Position numbers and translations under genes: made by a program. DNA of 36,986 nt. Source: an uncultured Mycoplasmatota bacterium (GTDB lineage Bacteria; Bacillota_I; Bacilli_A; RF39; UBA660). Below the pieces are notes generated by a model. It was not told where the DNA came from, did no database searches, and saw only the letters and a list, made by a program, of their open reading frames with translations. The first letter of the stretch is position 1. Each line of letters opens with the position of its first letter. The stretch is taken from the NCBI GenBank assembly GCA_900557185.1, contig USRP01000004.1, positions 1 through 36,986 on the forward strand, given 5' to 3'. Shown here in pieces: positions 1 to 8,430 of the stretch.

Positions 1-24
1 GAGGATCTAAGAAATGGCCACGAG

Positions 25-58
25 AAAAAGTTGTTTCCACTACGAAAACAACTTTTTT
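25..58. terminator. Bidirectional hairpin terminator left of the first small peptide gene
   Basis: An 11-bp stem (26-36 with 46-56, AAAAGTTGTTT/AAACAACTTTT) is flanked by T-runs when read on either strand. Read leftward it would end the small peptide transcript that starts near 175, giving an RNA of about 150 nt. Read rightward it could end a gene lying left of the window. Confidence 0.6.
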
Positions 59-104
59 AAGTTTAAAATATTCAATAAAATGCTTATTTATAAAGGTTAA
101 AGTA

Positions 105-149
105 CTAAATGCCCTCCCCTCCCCATGGTAACACTTTGCGAACTGTCAT
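105..149 (-). CDS. Small LPWGG-motif peptide, copy 1 (14 residues, unknown function)
   Basis: This ORF encodes MTVRKVLPWGGEGI and ends in TAG. I call it a gene because the expression signals fit it: an AGGAG ribosome binding site at 159-163, nine bases before the ATG, and an extended -10 promoter at 182-210. A trxA terminator upstream and a hairpin downstream isolate it as its own short transcript. A second ORF at 10275-10331 has the same layout and shares the LPWGG core. There is no signal peptide and no recognised family. It could be a signalling peptide, a RiPP-like precursor, a leader peptide or the start of a frameshifted product. The ORF is seen directly; the function is unknown. Confidence 0.5.
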   Translation of the reverse strand: MTVRKVLPWGGEGI

Positions 150-181
150 ATTTCGTCACTCCTAGCTTCTATATTACCTTC

Positions 182-210
182 ATTATAACAGGAAAATTTG
201 CGAAAAACAA
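182..210 (-). promoter_or_regulatory. Promoter of LPWGG peptide gene copy 1
   Basis: Leftward -35 TTGTTT (205-210), a 17-bp spacer and -10 TATAAT (182-187) with the extended TGT. Transcription would start near 175, about 26 bases before the ATG. It lies just downstream of the trxA terminator. Confidence 0.6.
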
Positions 211-248
211 TACAATTGTTTGTGGAGTGTCAACGAACTTTTTGTATC

Positions 249-274
249 AAAAAAAGAACCAATAAAGGCTCTTT
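249..274 (-). terminator. trxA terminator
   Basis: Leftward hairpin with arms 53-60 and 67-74 of the 200s (AAAGAGCC/GGTTCTTT with one G-U pair), followed by a T-run. It begins at the trxA stop codon. Confidence 0.75.
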
Positions 275-581
275 ATTTGTTATTATCGATAAATTGTTGA
301 ATAGACTCTTTTGGTTGAAAACCACTTGTTTGAGCAACTACTTGCCCATCTTTAAATAGTACTAATGTTGGAACACTCATAATACCATATTGGCGTGCTA
401 AATTCATTGATTCATCAATATCGACTTTCACAATATCAATGCTATCACGATCACTAGCCATGTCTTCTAAGACAGGTCCTAACATTTTACAAGGTCCACA
501 CCAAGTAGCAAAGAAATCAACAAGTACTAATCCCTTTCCTGTCATTTCATTAAAATTACTTTCATTTGCATGTTTCAACAT
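273..581 (-). CDS. trxA: Thioredoxin
   Basis: A cytoplasmic dithiol-disulfide oxidoreductase of 102 residues, the usual thioredoxin length. The active site WCGPC puts the redox cysteines at 28 and 31. The conserved cis-proline region (SVPTLVLF) and the following KDGQ turn are also present. The start is supported by GGGAG a few bases upstream, inside the end of cvpA. Only two bases separate it from cvpA, so the two genes form one leftward operon, cvpA then trxA, closed by a terminator at 249-274. It probably serves as the general thiol reductant, since the window holds no thioredoxin reductase or dedicated partner. Confidence 0.97.
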   Translation of the reverse strand: MLKHANESNFNEMTGKGLVLVDFFATWCGPCKMLGPVLEDMASDRDSIDIVKVDIDESMNLARQYGIMSVPTLVLFKDGQVVAQTSGFQPKESIQQFIDNNK

Positions 582-583
582 AA

Positions 584-1303
584 TTATTTACTCCCTTCAT
601 ATTTTTGAAATACACTTTCTACTCCATCGATTTTTAACTTACCACTATCTACTAATTCTTTTGCGGTATCATAACGAACTACGTTATATTTTAAGAATAA
701 ATCTAATGTTTCTTTATTGAGTTCGTTTTTATTTGTTGTATCTTTATATTTTTCTTTTAAATCAGCAAATTCATTGACTACATTTAAGCTTTTACTTACA
801 GCACTTGATAATCCAGGTGTACGATTTAATATAGTATTTCTAACTCCAGATTCATTCATCATTGGAATTTGAAAGATTGGAAGTGATAAGCAGTATAGAC
901 CAATAAATACCATAATATACGTTTCTATAAAACCTACTACCATTCCAAGTAATTTTGATGGAATTCCTAAAATTACTGTAAATTTTAAAATAGTTTCTAC
1001 AATTCTTGTTACTCGAACAATAAAATGATAAATTGCCATTAAAATGACATATACGAGTAAGAATGCGATTACTTCATAAATTAAAATATTTAAGGTAGTA
1101 ACCCCTGCTAAGCTACCACTAAATGAGAAAAATGGAACAAACTTATATAGGATTACCGATACAAAGTCTTTTAAGAAATAAGATAAAATTACAACAATAA
1201 AGAAACCTACAAAAGATACTGTCTGACGGATAACACCATTTTTAAAACCTATGACACCGCCCATGAGTAAGATTAGTATAATGATAATATCTATAATGTT
1301 CAC
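584..1303 (-). CDS. CvpA family integral membrane protein
   Basis: A 239-residue protein with four hydrophobic segments in its first 160 residues, the pattern of the CvpA (colicin V production) family. It opens with a short hydrophobic stretch followed by GGVIGFKNGVIRQTVSF, close to the family signature of a glycine-rich turn after helix 1. The last 75 residues are charged and probably cytoplasmic. CvpA proteins are linked to envelope homeostasis and biofilm in other bacteria, but the biochemical role is unsettled. Translation starts at GTG (1301-1303) behind GAGGTGAT. It heads an operon with trxA and is divergent from rnhC. Confidence 0.85.
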   Translation of the reverse strand: MNIIDIIIILILLMGGVIGFKNGVIRQTVSFVGFFIVVILSYFLKDFVSVILYKFVPFFSFSGSLAGVTTLNILIYEVIAFLLVYVILMAIYHFIVRVTRIVETILKFTVILGIPSKLLGMVVGFIETYIMVFIGLYCLSLPIFQIPMMNESGVRNTILNRTPGLSSAVSKSLNVVNEFADLKEKYKDTTNKNELNKETLDLFLKYNVVRYDTAKELVDSGKLKIDGVESVFQKYEGSK

Positions 1304-1357
1304 TCTATCACCTCATTATTATTATATTACAAAGTGGGAAAAAATAAAAGTTTGTTT

Positions 1358-1379
1358 TCTATTAATTTTATGTTAAAAT
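1358..1379 (+). promoter_or_regulatory. rnhC promoter
   Basis: Extended -10 TGTTAAAAT (TAAAAT at 1374-1379), 15 bases before the ATG. A TTGTTT-like -35 lies at 16-17 bp spacing. The ribosome binding site GGTGAT follows. Confidence 0.5.
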
Positions 1380-1394
1380 GAATTTGGTGATACT

Positions 1395-2375
1395 ATGACA
1401 ATTACTTTAAAAATTAGTGACAATACAAAAGAAAAGATGATTGAATATTTTCAAGATAAAAAACGTCCTAAAACACCTCCCTATGCGGTGTTTCAAGCGG
1501 ATGAAGCAGATACAGTTGTAACTCTCTATGAATCAGGAAAAGTCGTATTTCAAGGAATTAGTGCTGATATAGATGCAGCTCTATGGAAACAGATGGAACA
1601 GAATTTAAATCCTGGTAAAAAGATAGAAGAAACAAATAGTGAAAATAAAAAAGATGAGAAAAAGAAAGATGATTATGAGACACAAAAATTAGTGGCACAG
1701 CTATATCATAAAAGAACAATTGGTAGTGATGAAGTTGGTACTGGAGATTATTTTGGTCCAATTGTAGTAACTGCTAGTTATGTAACCAAAGAAGATATTC
1801 CCTACTTAGAAGAATTAGGAGTAAAAGATAGTAAGAAAATGAGTGATGAGAAAATATTGGAAATTGTTCCTAAAATCATTCAGAGAATTTCTTATACGAG
1901 TGTTATTTTAAGTAATAAAGAATATAACGAGAAATATCAACAAGATATTAATATGAATAAAATGAAAGCAATTCTACATAATCGCGTGTTATATTTACAG
2001 TTAGCAAAAGCTAAAAAAGAAGAAAAAGAAGTAGATGCAGTTATCGTCGATCAATTTGCTAATCCATATGTATATTATAATTATTTAAAGGGATTAGACC
2101 ATGTAGTACGTAAAATTACTTTCTTTACAAAAGCCGAAGATAAATTTTTAAGTGTTGCTTGTTCTTCTTTAATTAGTCGTTATATTTTTCTAAAAGAATT
2201 TCATAAATTAGAAGAAAAATTTCATATGACACTACCAAAAGGAGCTTCTAATCTAGTTGATGAAACAGCATTAAAGATTATCGAAGAACATGGTTTTGAT
2301 GCTTTAAAAGAAGTTGCTAAAATGAATTTTAAAAATACAGAGAAGATAAAAGAACTTATGAAGAAAAATTCATAA
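1395..2375 (+). CDS. rnhC: Ribonuclease HIII
   Basis: Cleaves the RNA strand of RNA-DNA hybrids and is typical of Firmicutes. The 326 residues match the family. An N-terminal TBP-like substrate-binding region (about 1-75) is followed by a lysine-rich linker (75-95) and the RNase H fold. The catalytic motif IGSDEVGTGDYFGP places acidic residues at D112, E113 and D118, and DSKKMSDEKI follows as in RNase HII/HIII enzymes. The extra N-terminal domain argues for HIII over HII. The GGTGAT ribosome binding site and upstream promoter fit the ATG. It is monocistronic, with the lipoprotein gene having its own promoter downstream. Confidence 0.95.
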   Translation: MTITLKISDNTKEKMIEYFQDKKRPKTPPYAVFQADEADTVVTLYESGKVVFQGISADIDAALWKQMEQNLNPGKKIEETNSENKKDEKKKDDYETQKLVAQLYHKRTIGSDEVGTGDYFGPIVVTASYVTKEDIPYLEELGVKDSKKMSDEKILEIVPKIIQRISYTSVILSNKEYNEKYQQDINMNKMKAILHNRVLYLQLAKAKKEEKEVDAVIVDQFANPYVYYNYLKGLDHVVRKITFFTKAEDKFLSVACSSLISRYIFLKEFHKLEEKFHMTLPKGASNLVDETALKIIEEHGFDALKEVAKMNFKNTEKIKELMKKNS

Positions 2376-2383
2376 GTTTTAAT

Positions 2384-2411
2384 TTGCATTTTTCAATTAT
2401 TTGTGTATAAT
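2384..2411 (+). promoter_or_regulatory. Promoter of the HExxH lipoprotein gene
   Basis: -35 TTGCAT (2384-2389), a 16-bp spacer and -10 TATAAT (2406-2411), in the 66-base gap after rnhC. Confidence 0.6.
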
Positions 2412-2441
2412 AAGATGCATTCGGAATAAGAAGGTGTATGT

Positions 2442-3488
2442 ATGAAAAAAATCAATAAGTCACTACTTTATAAATTATTATTCACAACAGGTATTAGTCT
2501 TTGTACAGCTTGTTCTTATCAAGGAGAAACACAGTGGTACCAAGAATATACAGATACTCCTGTTGAAGATTTAAATGTTAATATCATGGATGAAAATCCA
2601 TTTTATAAAGGACAACCACAAGAAGAACAAATCGCATATTTAAAACAATTAATTACCAATAATCCAACTATGTCGGAATTACAAAAATATTGGACACTCG
2701 ATTATCAAACATTATTATTAGATTTAATTAATTATGATCCTGATTTTATCTTTGAGGTGTTTAATCATTTACAAGTTGCGACAGTAGATTTTAATAATTC
2801 AAATTTACAAGGTCTTTACTATCATAATGTCCTATTATTAGATTGTGATTTAAATGATAATGAAGTGGCTACTTTTAAACATGAAATTGCCCATGCTTTT
2901 TCGAAACGTATTTTAAATGGAATGCAACCACTCTACTCGTTTGAAGAAGGCCTTGCTTCTATTTTATCAGATGAATATGGAAATGTATTTAATTCTTCTT
3001 ATCGAGATACAGCAACTGTTTTAAAGATGTTAATGGAAGTAGTTGGTACTGAACCTTTTTATCATATGATGACAACGGGAAATATTGATTCATTAAAAGA
3101 AGCATTAGCAAATATTGACCCAAATGTAGATATTGATCAATTACTATCTGATATTGAAACAATATATCAAGATGGTGGATATATGAGTTATAATACATCT
3201 CAATTAATTAATAATCATTATATTCCTACTATCCAAAATTTATATGAAAAAAAATATCAAACAAGTATGTATGATAATACAGCAATGAATTACTATATCG
3301 GTTTTTTAAATCGTGAGACAATTCGTGTTAATCAACAAGATTATTATATGTATTTAGATCATTGTTATTTTAATAAAGACGGATATCAATGTATCGTTTT
3401 ATACGATGAAGAATTTAACTATTATGCAAATTATTTATTAGGAGATTGGGAAAATATGCTTGCTTATCAAAAAACACTGTTACCTTAA
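2442..3488 (+). CDS. Putative surface lipoprotein with an HExxH zinc-protease motif
   Basis: A 348-residue protein with a basic start, a hydrophobic stretch and a lipobox-like CTAC, so Cys24 is the probable lipidation site and the protein would sit on the outer face of the membrane. In mid-protein it has KHEIAHAF (His147, Glu148, His151), followed about 17-21 residues later by FEEGLASIL, which offers a third zinc ligand as in gluzincin metallopeptidases. I do not recognise the family, so peptidase activity is inferred from the motif and spacing only. Its 3' end overlaps murC by four bases head-on, and the two share a bidirectional terminator. AAGGTG precedes the ATG. Confidence 0.7.
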   Translation: MKKINKSLLYKLLFTTGISLCTACSYQGETQWYQEYTDTPVEDLNVNIMDENPFYKGQPQEEQIAYLKQLITNNPTMSELQKYWTLDYQTLLLDLINYDPDFIFEVFNHLQVATVDFNNSNLQGLYYHNVLLLDCDLNDNEVATFKHEIAHAFSKRILNGMQPLYSFEEGLASILSDEYGNVFNSSYRDTATVLKMLMEVVGTEPFYHMMTTGNIDSLKEALANIDPNVDIDQLLSDIETIYQDGGYMSYNTSQLINNHYIPTIQNLYEKKYQTSMYDNTAMNYYIGFLNRETIRVNQQDYYMYLDHCYFNKDGYQCIVLYDEEFNYYANYLLGDWENMLAYQKTLLP

Positions 3489-3510
3489 TTGGTATCAGTG
3501 TTTTGTTTTT
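3471..3510. terminator. Shared bidirectional terminator of the lipoprotein gene and murC
   Basis: A long hairpin (arms ACACTGTTACC and GGTATCAGTGT, one mismatch) has T-runs on both sides. It covers the last codons and stops of both convergent genes. Confidence 0.8.
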
Positions 3511-4810
3511 CTTCTACTAGTTTCTCATAAGCTTCACGAATGTGATAAATATTCTTTGGACTCATAAAGATTACAACAGCATTCTCATACTGCATTAGTT
3601 TATCTACTTCCTCTAAACTAATATGATCTCCATGTTCTAAATTTTTAATAATCAAATCACTTGTAATTCCTGGATAATCTTCAGGGTTATCACGATCGTT
3701 TTTTATATCCATGACATAGGCATAATCTGCTTGATTTAAAGCTTTGACATAATCTTCATGGAATTCTTGTACTCTTGCATATGTATATGGTTCAAATACA
3801 GCAACAATTGTTTTCTTTGGATATTTTTGACGAGCAGCTTTAATAGTTGCTCTTACTTCATTTGGATGATGCGCATAATCGTCAATTGTTACAATATCTC
3901 CAATTGCTTTTTGTTGAAATCTTCTCTTTGCTCCTGTAAATGTCTTTAATTGTTTAGATACTTCTTTCGCATCCATTCTCTCATAAGAACATACTGCGAT
4001 AACTGCTAACGCATCTAACAACATATGTTTTCCATAAAATGGTAAGTCAAATGAACCATAATAATTTCCTTCTACAAATACTTCGAAGCTAGTTCCACTC
4101 TCTTTATATTCTACGTTTTTCGCAACGATATCGTTGTCTTCATCTAATCCATAGTAGAATATTGGAGGATTCACTTCTAGAGAATGTGTATATGGATCAT
4201 CTCCACAAGCAATGACCATTTTTTCAGCTTTATTCGCATATTCTTGGTATGCTGAAATGACATCATCAATATCTTTAAAATAATCAACATGATCTAAATC
4301 AATATTTGTAATAATCGCATAAGTTGGCGTATATGCTAGAAAATGTCTTTTATATTCACAAGCTTCTAAAACAAAATATTTATTTTCTTTGGAAGCATAT
4401 CCACTTCCATCACCAATTAAATAATTACATCCACATATTTCTGATAATGTATGTGCTAACATAGAAGAAGTTGTTGTCTTACCATGACAACCAGCCACTG
4501 TAATGGTCTGAAACATCTTTGTTAACTTCCCTACCATCTCTTCATAAGCATACATTTTTACATTCAATTCTTCGGCACGTCTTACCTCTTCATTGTTTTC
4601 ACTTGTAAAACTATTCCCACGGATCACAATATCATTTTCTTTGATATTATTTTTATCAAATGGCAAGGCATAAATTCCAGCAGCATTTAAAGCATCATCC
4701 GTAAAACAATGTTCTGAAATATCACTACCTTTGACTTCATATCCCAAATTTTTCATAATCTGAGCAAGTGAAGCCATACCAGTCCCCTTTATTCCAATAA
4801 AATGATACAT
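3485..4810 (-). CDS. murC: UDP-N-acetylmuramate-L-alanine ligase
   Basis: Adds L-alanine to UDP-MurNAc, the first amino-acid step of the peptidoglycan stem peptide, in the cytoplasm. The 441 residues fit MurC. The N-terminal nucleotide-binding motif is HFIGIKGTGM, the ATP-binding P-loop is GCHGKTTTSS near residue 108, and the central NIDLDHVDYF and DDYAHHPNEV motifs are typical. The alternative Mpl (tripeptide recycling ligase) is a relative of Gram-negative bacteria and less likely here. It has its own promoter at 4833-4862, inside the end of tadC, although read-through from the Tad operon is possible because no terminator separates them. Confidence 0.93.
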   Translation of the reverse strand: MYHFIGIKGTGMASLAQIMKNLGYEVKGSDISEHCFTDDALNAAGIYALPFDKNNIKENDIVIRGNSFTSENNEEVRRAEELNVKMYAYEEMVGKLTKMFQTITVAGCHGKTTTSSMLAHTLSEICGCNYLIGDGSGYASKENKYFVLEACEYKRHFLAYTPTYAIITNIDLDHVDYFKDIDDVISAYQEYANKAEKMVIACGDDPYTHSLEVNPPIFYYGLDEDNDIVAKNVEYKESGTSFEVFVEGNYYGSFDLPFYGKHMLLDALAVIAVCSYERMDAKEVSKQLKTFTGAKRRFQQKAIGDIVTIDDYAHHPNEVRATIKAARQKYPKKTIVAVFEPYTYARVQEFHEDYVKALNQADYAYVMDIKNDRDNPEDYPGITSDLIIKNLEHGDHISLEEVDKLMQYENAVVIFMSPKNIYHIREAYEKLVEEKQNTDTN

Positions 4811-4832
4811 ATGATAACCTTCTTTCTAATAA

Positions 4833-4862
4833 ATTATACTATATTTTTCAAGTCTATGACAA
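4833..4862 (-). promoter_or_regulatory. murC promoter
   Basis: -35 TTGTCA (4857-4862), an 18-bp spacer and -10 TATAAT (4833-4838). The -35 lies inside the last codons of tadC. Confidence 0.55.
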
Positions 4863-5564
4863 TAAATTAATAATAAATGGTCCTAAAATCATTAGTAAAA
4901 TCAGTGGTACGACAAATACAACAGAAATAATACTGACTTTATTTGGTATCTTGTTGATTGCTCCACGTATTTCTAAGATTTGTTTATCTCTCAAAAAATC
5001 AATTTGATGATACATTGTCTCTAGAATACTATTTCCAAATACACTTGTCTGAGTCATATTTAAAATAATATTATTCACTGTTTCACTAGGAATTCTCTTT
5101 TTCATATCTTCTAATGATTCAATGAGTGATTTACCAAACTTCATTTCATATAATGCTTGTTTAAATTCTCTAGAAAGTTCAGTATCGACATTTTCGACAG
5201 TAACTTCTAAAGAGTGTTCCAAATCTCTTCCTGATTCTAATGTCAGTGTTAATATTTCAAAGAAATATAAAGCATCATGATCTAATTGTTTCACACGCTT
5301 TTTCAATGGAATATCAATATAGGTATAAGTAAATAAATAATAATATAAAATCGTTAGAAATGGTGCTAGTAAATAGCCATATTGAAAGAAATACAATAAA
5401 AGTAAAAATACAACAATACTAGAAATTAATCGAACATTTAAGAATGTATATGTATCCATCTTTTGAAAACTACCGAGCATATTCATTTTTTCTTGTACTT
5501 TTTGAATATCTTTATCACGGTATATCTTCGCTAACATACGAGGATTTTTTTCTTCTGTTTTCAT
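4854..5564 (-). CDS. tadC: TadC-like pilus assembly membrane protein (type II secretion F domain)
   Basis: A 236-residue inner-membrane platform protein of the Tad pilus machine. Two membrane segments lie near residues 48-85. A cytoplasmic T2SSF domain (about 95-200) carries LTLTLESGRDLEHSLE and the conserved FGNSILETM-type repeat, and a final membrane segment closes the protein. TadB and TadC normally pair to form the platform on which the TadA ATPase acts. It is the last gene of the leftward Tad operon and starts four bases after the tadB stop. The upstream GGATG before ATGAAAACAG is a plausible ribosome binding site. Confidence 0.88.
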   Translation of the reverse strand: MKTEEKNPRMLAKIYRDKDIQKVQEKMNMLGSFQKMDTYTFLNVRLISSIVVFLLLLYFFQYGYLLAPFLTILYYYLFTYTYIDIPLKKRVKQLDHDALYFFEILTLTLESGRDLEHSLEVTVENVDTELSREFKQALYEMKFGKSLIESLEDMKKRIPSETVNNIILNMTQTSVFGNSILETMYHQIDFLRDKQILEIRGAINKIPNKVSIISVVFVVPLILLMILGPFIINLLS

Positions 5565-5568
5565 TTCA

Positions 5569-7089
5569 TCACATCCTTACTTTCATAACTTTTCTAACAA
5601 TATAAATATAAGCTACATATAAAACAACCATAATTAACATTAAGATAATACCAATTGCTGATGTAAATAATGGCACAAAATAAGTTGGGTTAATAATCGA
5701 TACAAAGGCAATAAATAGAAGTGGTACAACAATTAAAGCATACATAATCATACGAGATGAACCCGTTAAGGAAGACATTTCTAACTTTAACTTTTTCTTA
5801 TTAAATAATGATTCTTCGATTGAAGAGAATACTTTGATAATATTTCCTCCCGTTTTGTTTAATATCGATAAAGAAGCTGTTAAATATGCGACTTCTTCTA
5901 AACGAACACGATCTGAGAAACGGTGGAATACGACATCGATGGATAATCCGAATGATAGTTCTAACTCCATCTTTTTAAATTCCTCACAAATTGGTCCAGT
6001 TAATTCTGTTGTTACTAAATGAATTGCCTGTTGAATACTACGTCCTGATTTAAAAGCATTATTCATAATAATAATGGCTTGTAATAAATCATTTTCAATG
6101 CGATTACGATATCGTTTATACTGATAGATAAATAATAAATCCGGCATCATAAAGCCACATACAAGTGGAATAAATGCTTCGTAAAGTGTAATAACCTGAT
6201 ATTGTAATGTTTTGGCAAATACGGCAATTAATAAGAAGACAATCGCAATCAATGTTTTACTTGCCACAAAATAAATTCCTTTTTTATAACGATGGTTAAT
6301 CGTTCCAGCATATTTCTCATATCTTTTAGAAAACTTTTGAACAAATACTGACTTTGATAATAAGTTCGTAATTTTTTGAATCATGAGAAAATAACGATCT
6401 AATATTTTATCGAAAATTGATTTTGAATTATCTACTAATGGCTCTAAAGAATACTTTGCGATTCTTTTTTCTAATGCCATTGTATGGCGATATTTCATAA
6501 TCATAAAAATAACAATTAATAGAGTTGCGATAATAACAGCTTGTGTTAATTGTAATTGATTACTTGTCGATTCTACAACATTAATCGTAATACTTTCTGT
6601 AGCAGTATTTCCTGCCTGATCAGTTACTGTATAAGTAAGTGTTTTAATTCCTAACGTTTCAAAATCAATACTATCGTAATTGGTTGTTACTTTATCAAGT
6701 AAATTTCCATCGTGATTATCAGTAACAATAATACCCTCTAATGGTTTTAAAGTACTCCCCTGTTCCATGACTAAAGAGCGTTCTCCTACATTAATACGAG
6801 GCTTCTCTTTATCAATGACATAAGTACCACTTTTTTTCACTTCCATTAAAGCTCCAGTCGCATCATAAGTATTGACTGTGATTTGATATTCTCCACTCTC
6901 TAATAAATAAATAGGAGCATCAATCGCACCAGTAATCGTAATAGGACTTCCAGCCACACCATCCTTGGTAACAACATACTCATATCTCGCTACTGTACTT
7001 GCTGGGTGAAACACAACTGATAAATCCTGATTGACAGGTTTTTGTGTTTTTTCCATACTAAATGTTGATAAAGTAGGATTTTGATTCAT
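5569..7089 (-). CDS. tadB: TadB-like pilus assembly protein with an N-terminal Ig-like extension
   Basis: The C-terminal 310 residues are a standard TadB: membrane segment pairs around a T2SSF domain (LLQAIIIMNNAFKSGRSIQQ and SILNKTGGNIIKVFSSIEES). The first 180 residues are extra. They look like two beta-sandwich segments, about 12-90 and 93-170, the second with VTDNHDGNLLDKV and TYTVTDQAGNTA, the signature of DUF5011/HYR-type Ig domains of surface proteins. A membrane helix (about 183-198) follows. No signal peptide is visible, so surface exposure would need N-tail translocation. I chose the ATG at 7089, behind GGGGTGA; an in-frame GTG at 7098 lies within that ribosome binding site. The usual family length is about 300 residues. 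Confidence 0.88.
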   Translation of the reverse strand: MNQNPTLSTFSMEKTQKPVNQDLSVVFHPASTVARYEYVVTKDGVAGSPITITGAIDAPIYLLESGEYQITVNTYDATGALMEVKKSGTYVIDKEKPRINVGERSLVMEQGSTLKPLEGIIVTDNHDGNLLDKVTTNYDSIDFETLGIKTLTYTVTDQAGNTATESITINVVESTSNQLQLTQAVIIATLLIVIFMIMKYRHTMALEKRIAKYSLEPLVDNSKSIFDKILDRYFLMIQKITNLLSKSVFVQKFSKRYEKYAGTINHRYKKGIYFVASKTLIAIVFLLIAVFAKTLQYQVITLYEAFIPLVCGFMMPDLLFIYQYKRYRNRIENDLLQAIIIMNNAFKSGRSIQQAIHLVTTELTGPICEEFKKMELELSFGLSIDVVFHRFSDRVRLEEVAYLTASLSILNKTGGNIIKVFSSIEESLFNKKKLKLEMSSLTGSSRMIMYALIVVPLLFIAFVSIINPTYFVPLFTSAIGIILMLIMVVLYVAYIYIVRKVMKVRM

Positions 7090-7104
7090 TGTTATCACCC
7101 CTTT

Positions 7105-8430
7105 TTATTTTCCAAAAATATCTGTTAAATCATCAATTCCTGCTGCTTTAATCTTTTCATAAACTTTTGGTTTATATTTCATTAATTTAAATTCTCCATC
7201 TACTTCTCCATTGTCTAATACACCAGTTTGTTTAAATGTAAAGATTTGTTTTAATTCAATTTCATCTTCTTGAAAGCCAACTACTTCTGATATATCGACA
7301 ATCTTTCTTTTACCATCTGCTAGACGAGAAATTTGAATGACAATATGAATGGCATTCTCAATATATTCACGAATCGCACGTATTGGAATTTCCATTCCAG
7401 CCATTAAAATCATTGTTTCTAGACGATTCATCGCATCTTTTGGACCATTCGCATGCATTGTCGTCATACTACCTGTATGTCCTGTATTCATAGCTTGTAA
7501 CATATCAAATGCTTCTTTTCCACGAACTTCTCCAACAATAATACGATCTGGTCTCATACGAAGAGAGTTAATTACTAAATCACGAATCGTAATCTCTCCA
7601 CTACCTTCGTAATTAACAAGTCTTGTTTCAAGAGAAATAACATGTTCCTGATGTAAACGTAACTCTGCTGCATCTTCAATCGTAATAATACGTTCTGCAG
7701 GATTAATAAAACTAGATAACACGTTTAACAAAGATGTTTTACCACTACCTGTTCCTCCACAGATAATGATATTTACTTTTGCTTTTACACAAGCTTCTAA
7801 GAATCTAGCCATATATGGTGTTAAAGTACCTGTTCTTAAAAAGTCATCAATACTTTCTAAATCTGGTTTAAACTTACGAATTGTCATTACCGGTCCCTTT
7901 AATGATAAAGGAGGAATAACTGCATTTAAACGAGAACCATCTTTTAATCTCGCATCTACCATAGGATTCGCTGTATCAATGGTACGTCCTAATGGTTGAA
8001 TCATACGTTGGATAGTACGAACAATATGGTCATCATTAATAAAACTAATAGAATCATCACGAACAACATGTCCATCAATTTCAATATAGATCTCATTGGT
8101 ACCATTGACCATAATTTCCGTAATATCTTTATCTTCTAATAACTCAGTAATTGGTCCATACCCATTTAACTCATTATCAATTAAGTTATAAATATGATTT
8201 CTTTCAATATTCGTTAAATCATACCCCTTAATTATCTTATCAATTTCTTGTTTTACAAACTCATCCATTGTTCCATGAGCTTCTACTTTATGATCAATTA
8301 AGTTTTGAATAATTTGATTACGTAATTTCTCTAATAACTCTTTATTTTGAAATGCATCATAGTCATTTCCACTATATATTTTTGTTTTATTTTGTGGTGT
8401 TACATTAAAGGTTTCTGTAAACTTTTTCAT
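7105..8430 (-). CDS. tadA: TadA/CpaF-type secretion ATPase
   Basis: The hexameric AAA-type ATPase that powers pilin assembly in Tad systems. The 441 residues include an N-terminal helical domain and the CpaF core. Walker A is CGGTGSGKTSLLN (about 224-236). The Asp and His boxes follow in RMRPDRIIVGEVRGKEAFDM and GHTGSMTTMHANG. The YGPITELL and DITEIMVNG motifs before the core mark the CpaF branch rather than PilB or GspE. It overlaps the upstream tadZ by four bases (ATGA), which indicates translational coupling. No PilT-like retraction ATPase is present. Confidence 0.95.
   Translation of the reverse strand: MKKFTETFNVTPQNKTKIYSGNDYDAFQNKELLEKLRNQIIQNLIDHKVEAHGTMDEFVKQEIDKIIKGYDLTNIERNHIYNLIDNELNGYGPITELLEDKDITEIMVNGTNEIYIEIDGHVVRDDSISFINDDHIVRTIQRMIQPLGRTIDTANPMVDARLKDGSRLNAVIPPLSLKGPVMTIRKFKPDLESIDDFLRTGTLTPYMARFLEACVKAKVNIIICGGTGSGKTSLLNVLSSFINPAERIITIEDAAELRLHQEHVISLETRLVNYEGSGEITIRDLVINSLRMRPDRIIVGEVRGKEAFDMLQAMNTGHTGSMTTMHANGPKDAMNRLETMILMAGMEIPIRAIREYIENAIHIVIQISRLADGKRKIVDISEVVGFQEDEIELKQIFTFKQTGVLDNGEVDGEFKLMKYKPKVYEKIKAAGIDDLTDIFGK

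Noticed and set aside
105..149. LPWGG loci as riboswitches or as the start of one longer frameshifted protein
   Set aside because: I see no shared helical structure beyond local hairpins that differ between the copies. A +1 frame continues open for 25-45 codons in both, with weak similarity, but this may only reflect shared AT-rich DNA, so I do not claim frameshifting.
439..720. Rightward ORF of 93 codons over trxA and cvpA
   Set aside because: It is antisense to two well-supported genes and has no ribosome binding site or protein-like composition. Other long antisense frames (for example in parC at 16703-16954 and 17426-17791, in tex, and in tadA) were left out for the same reason.
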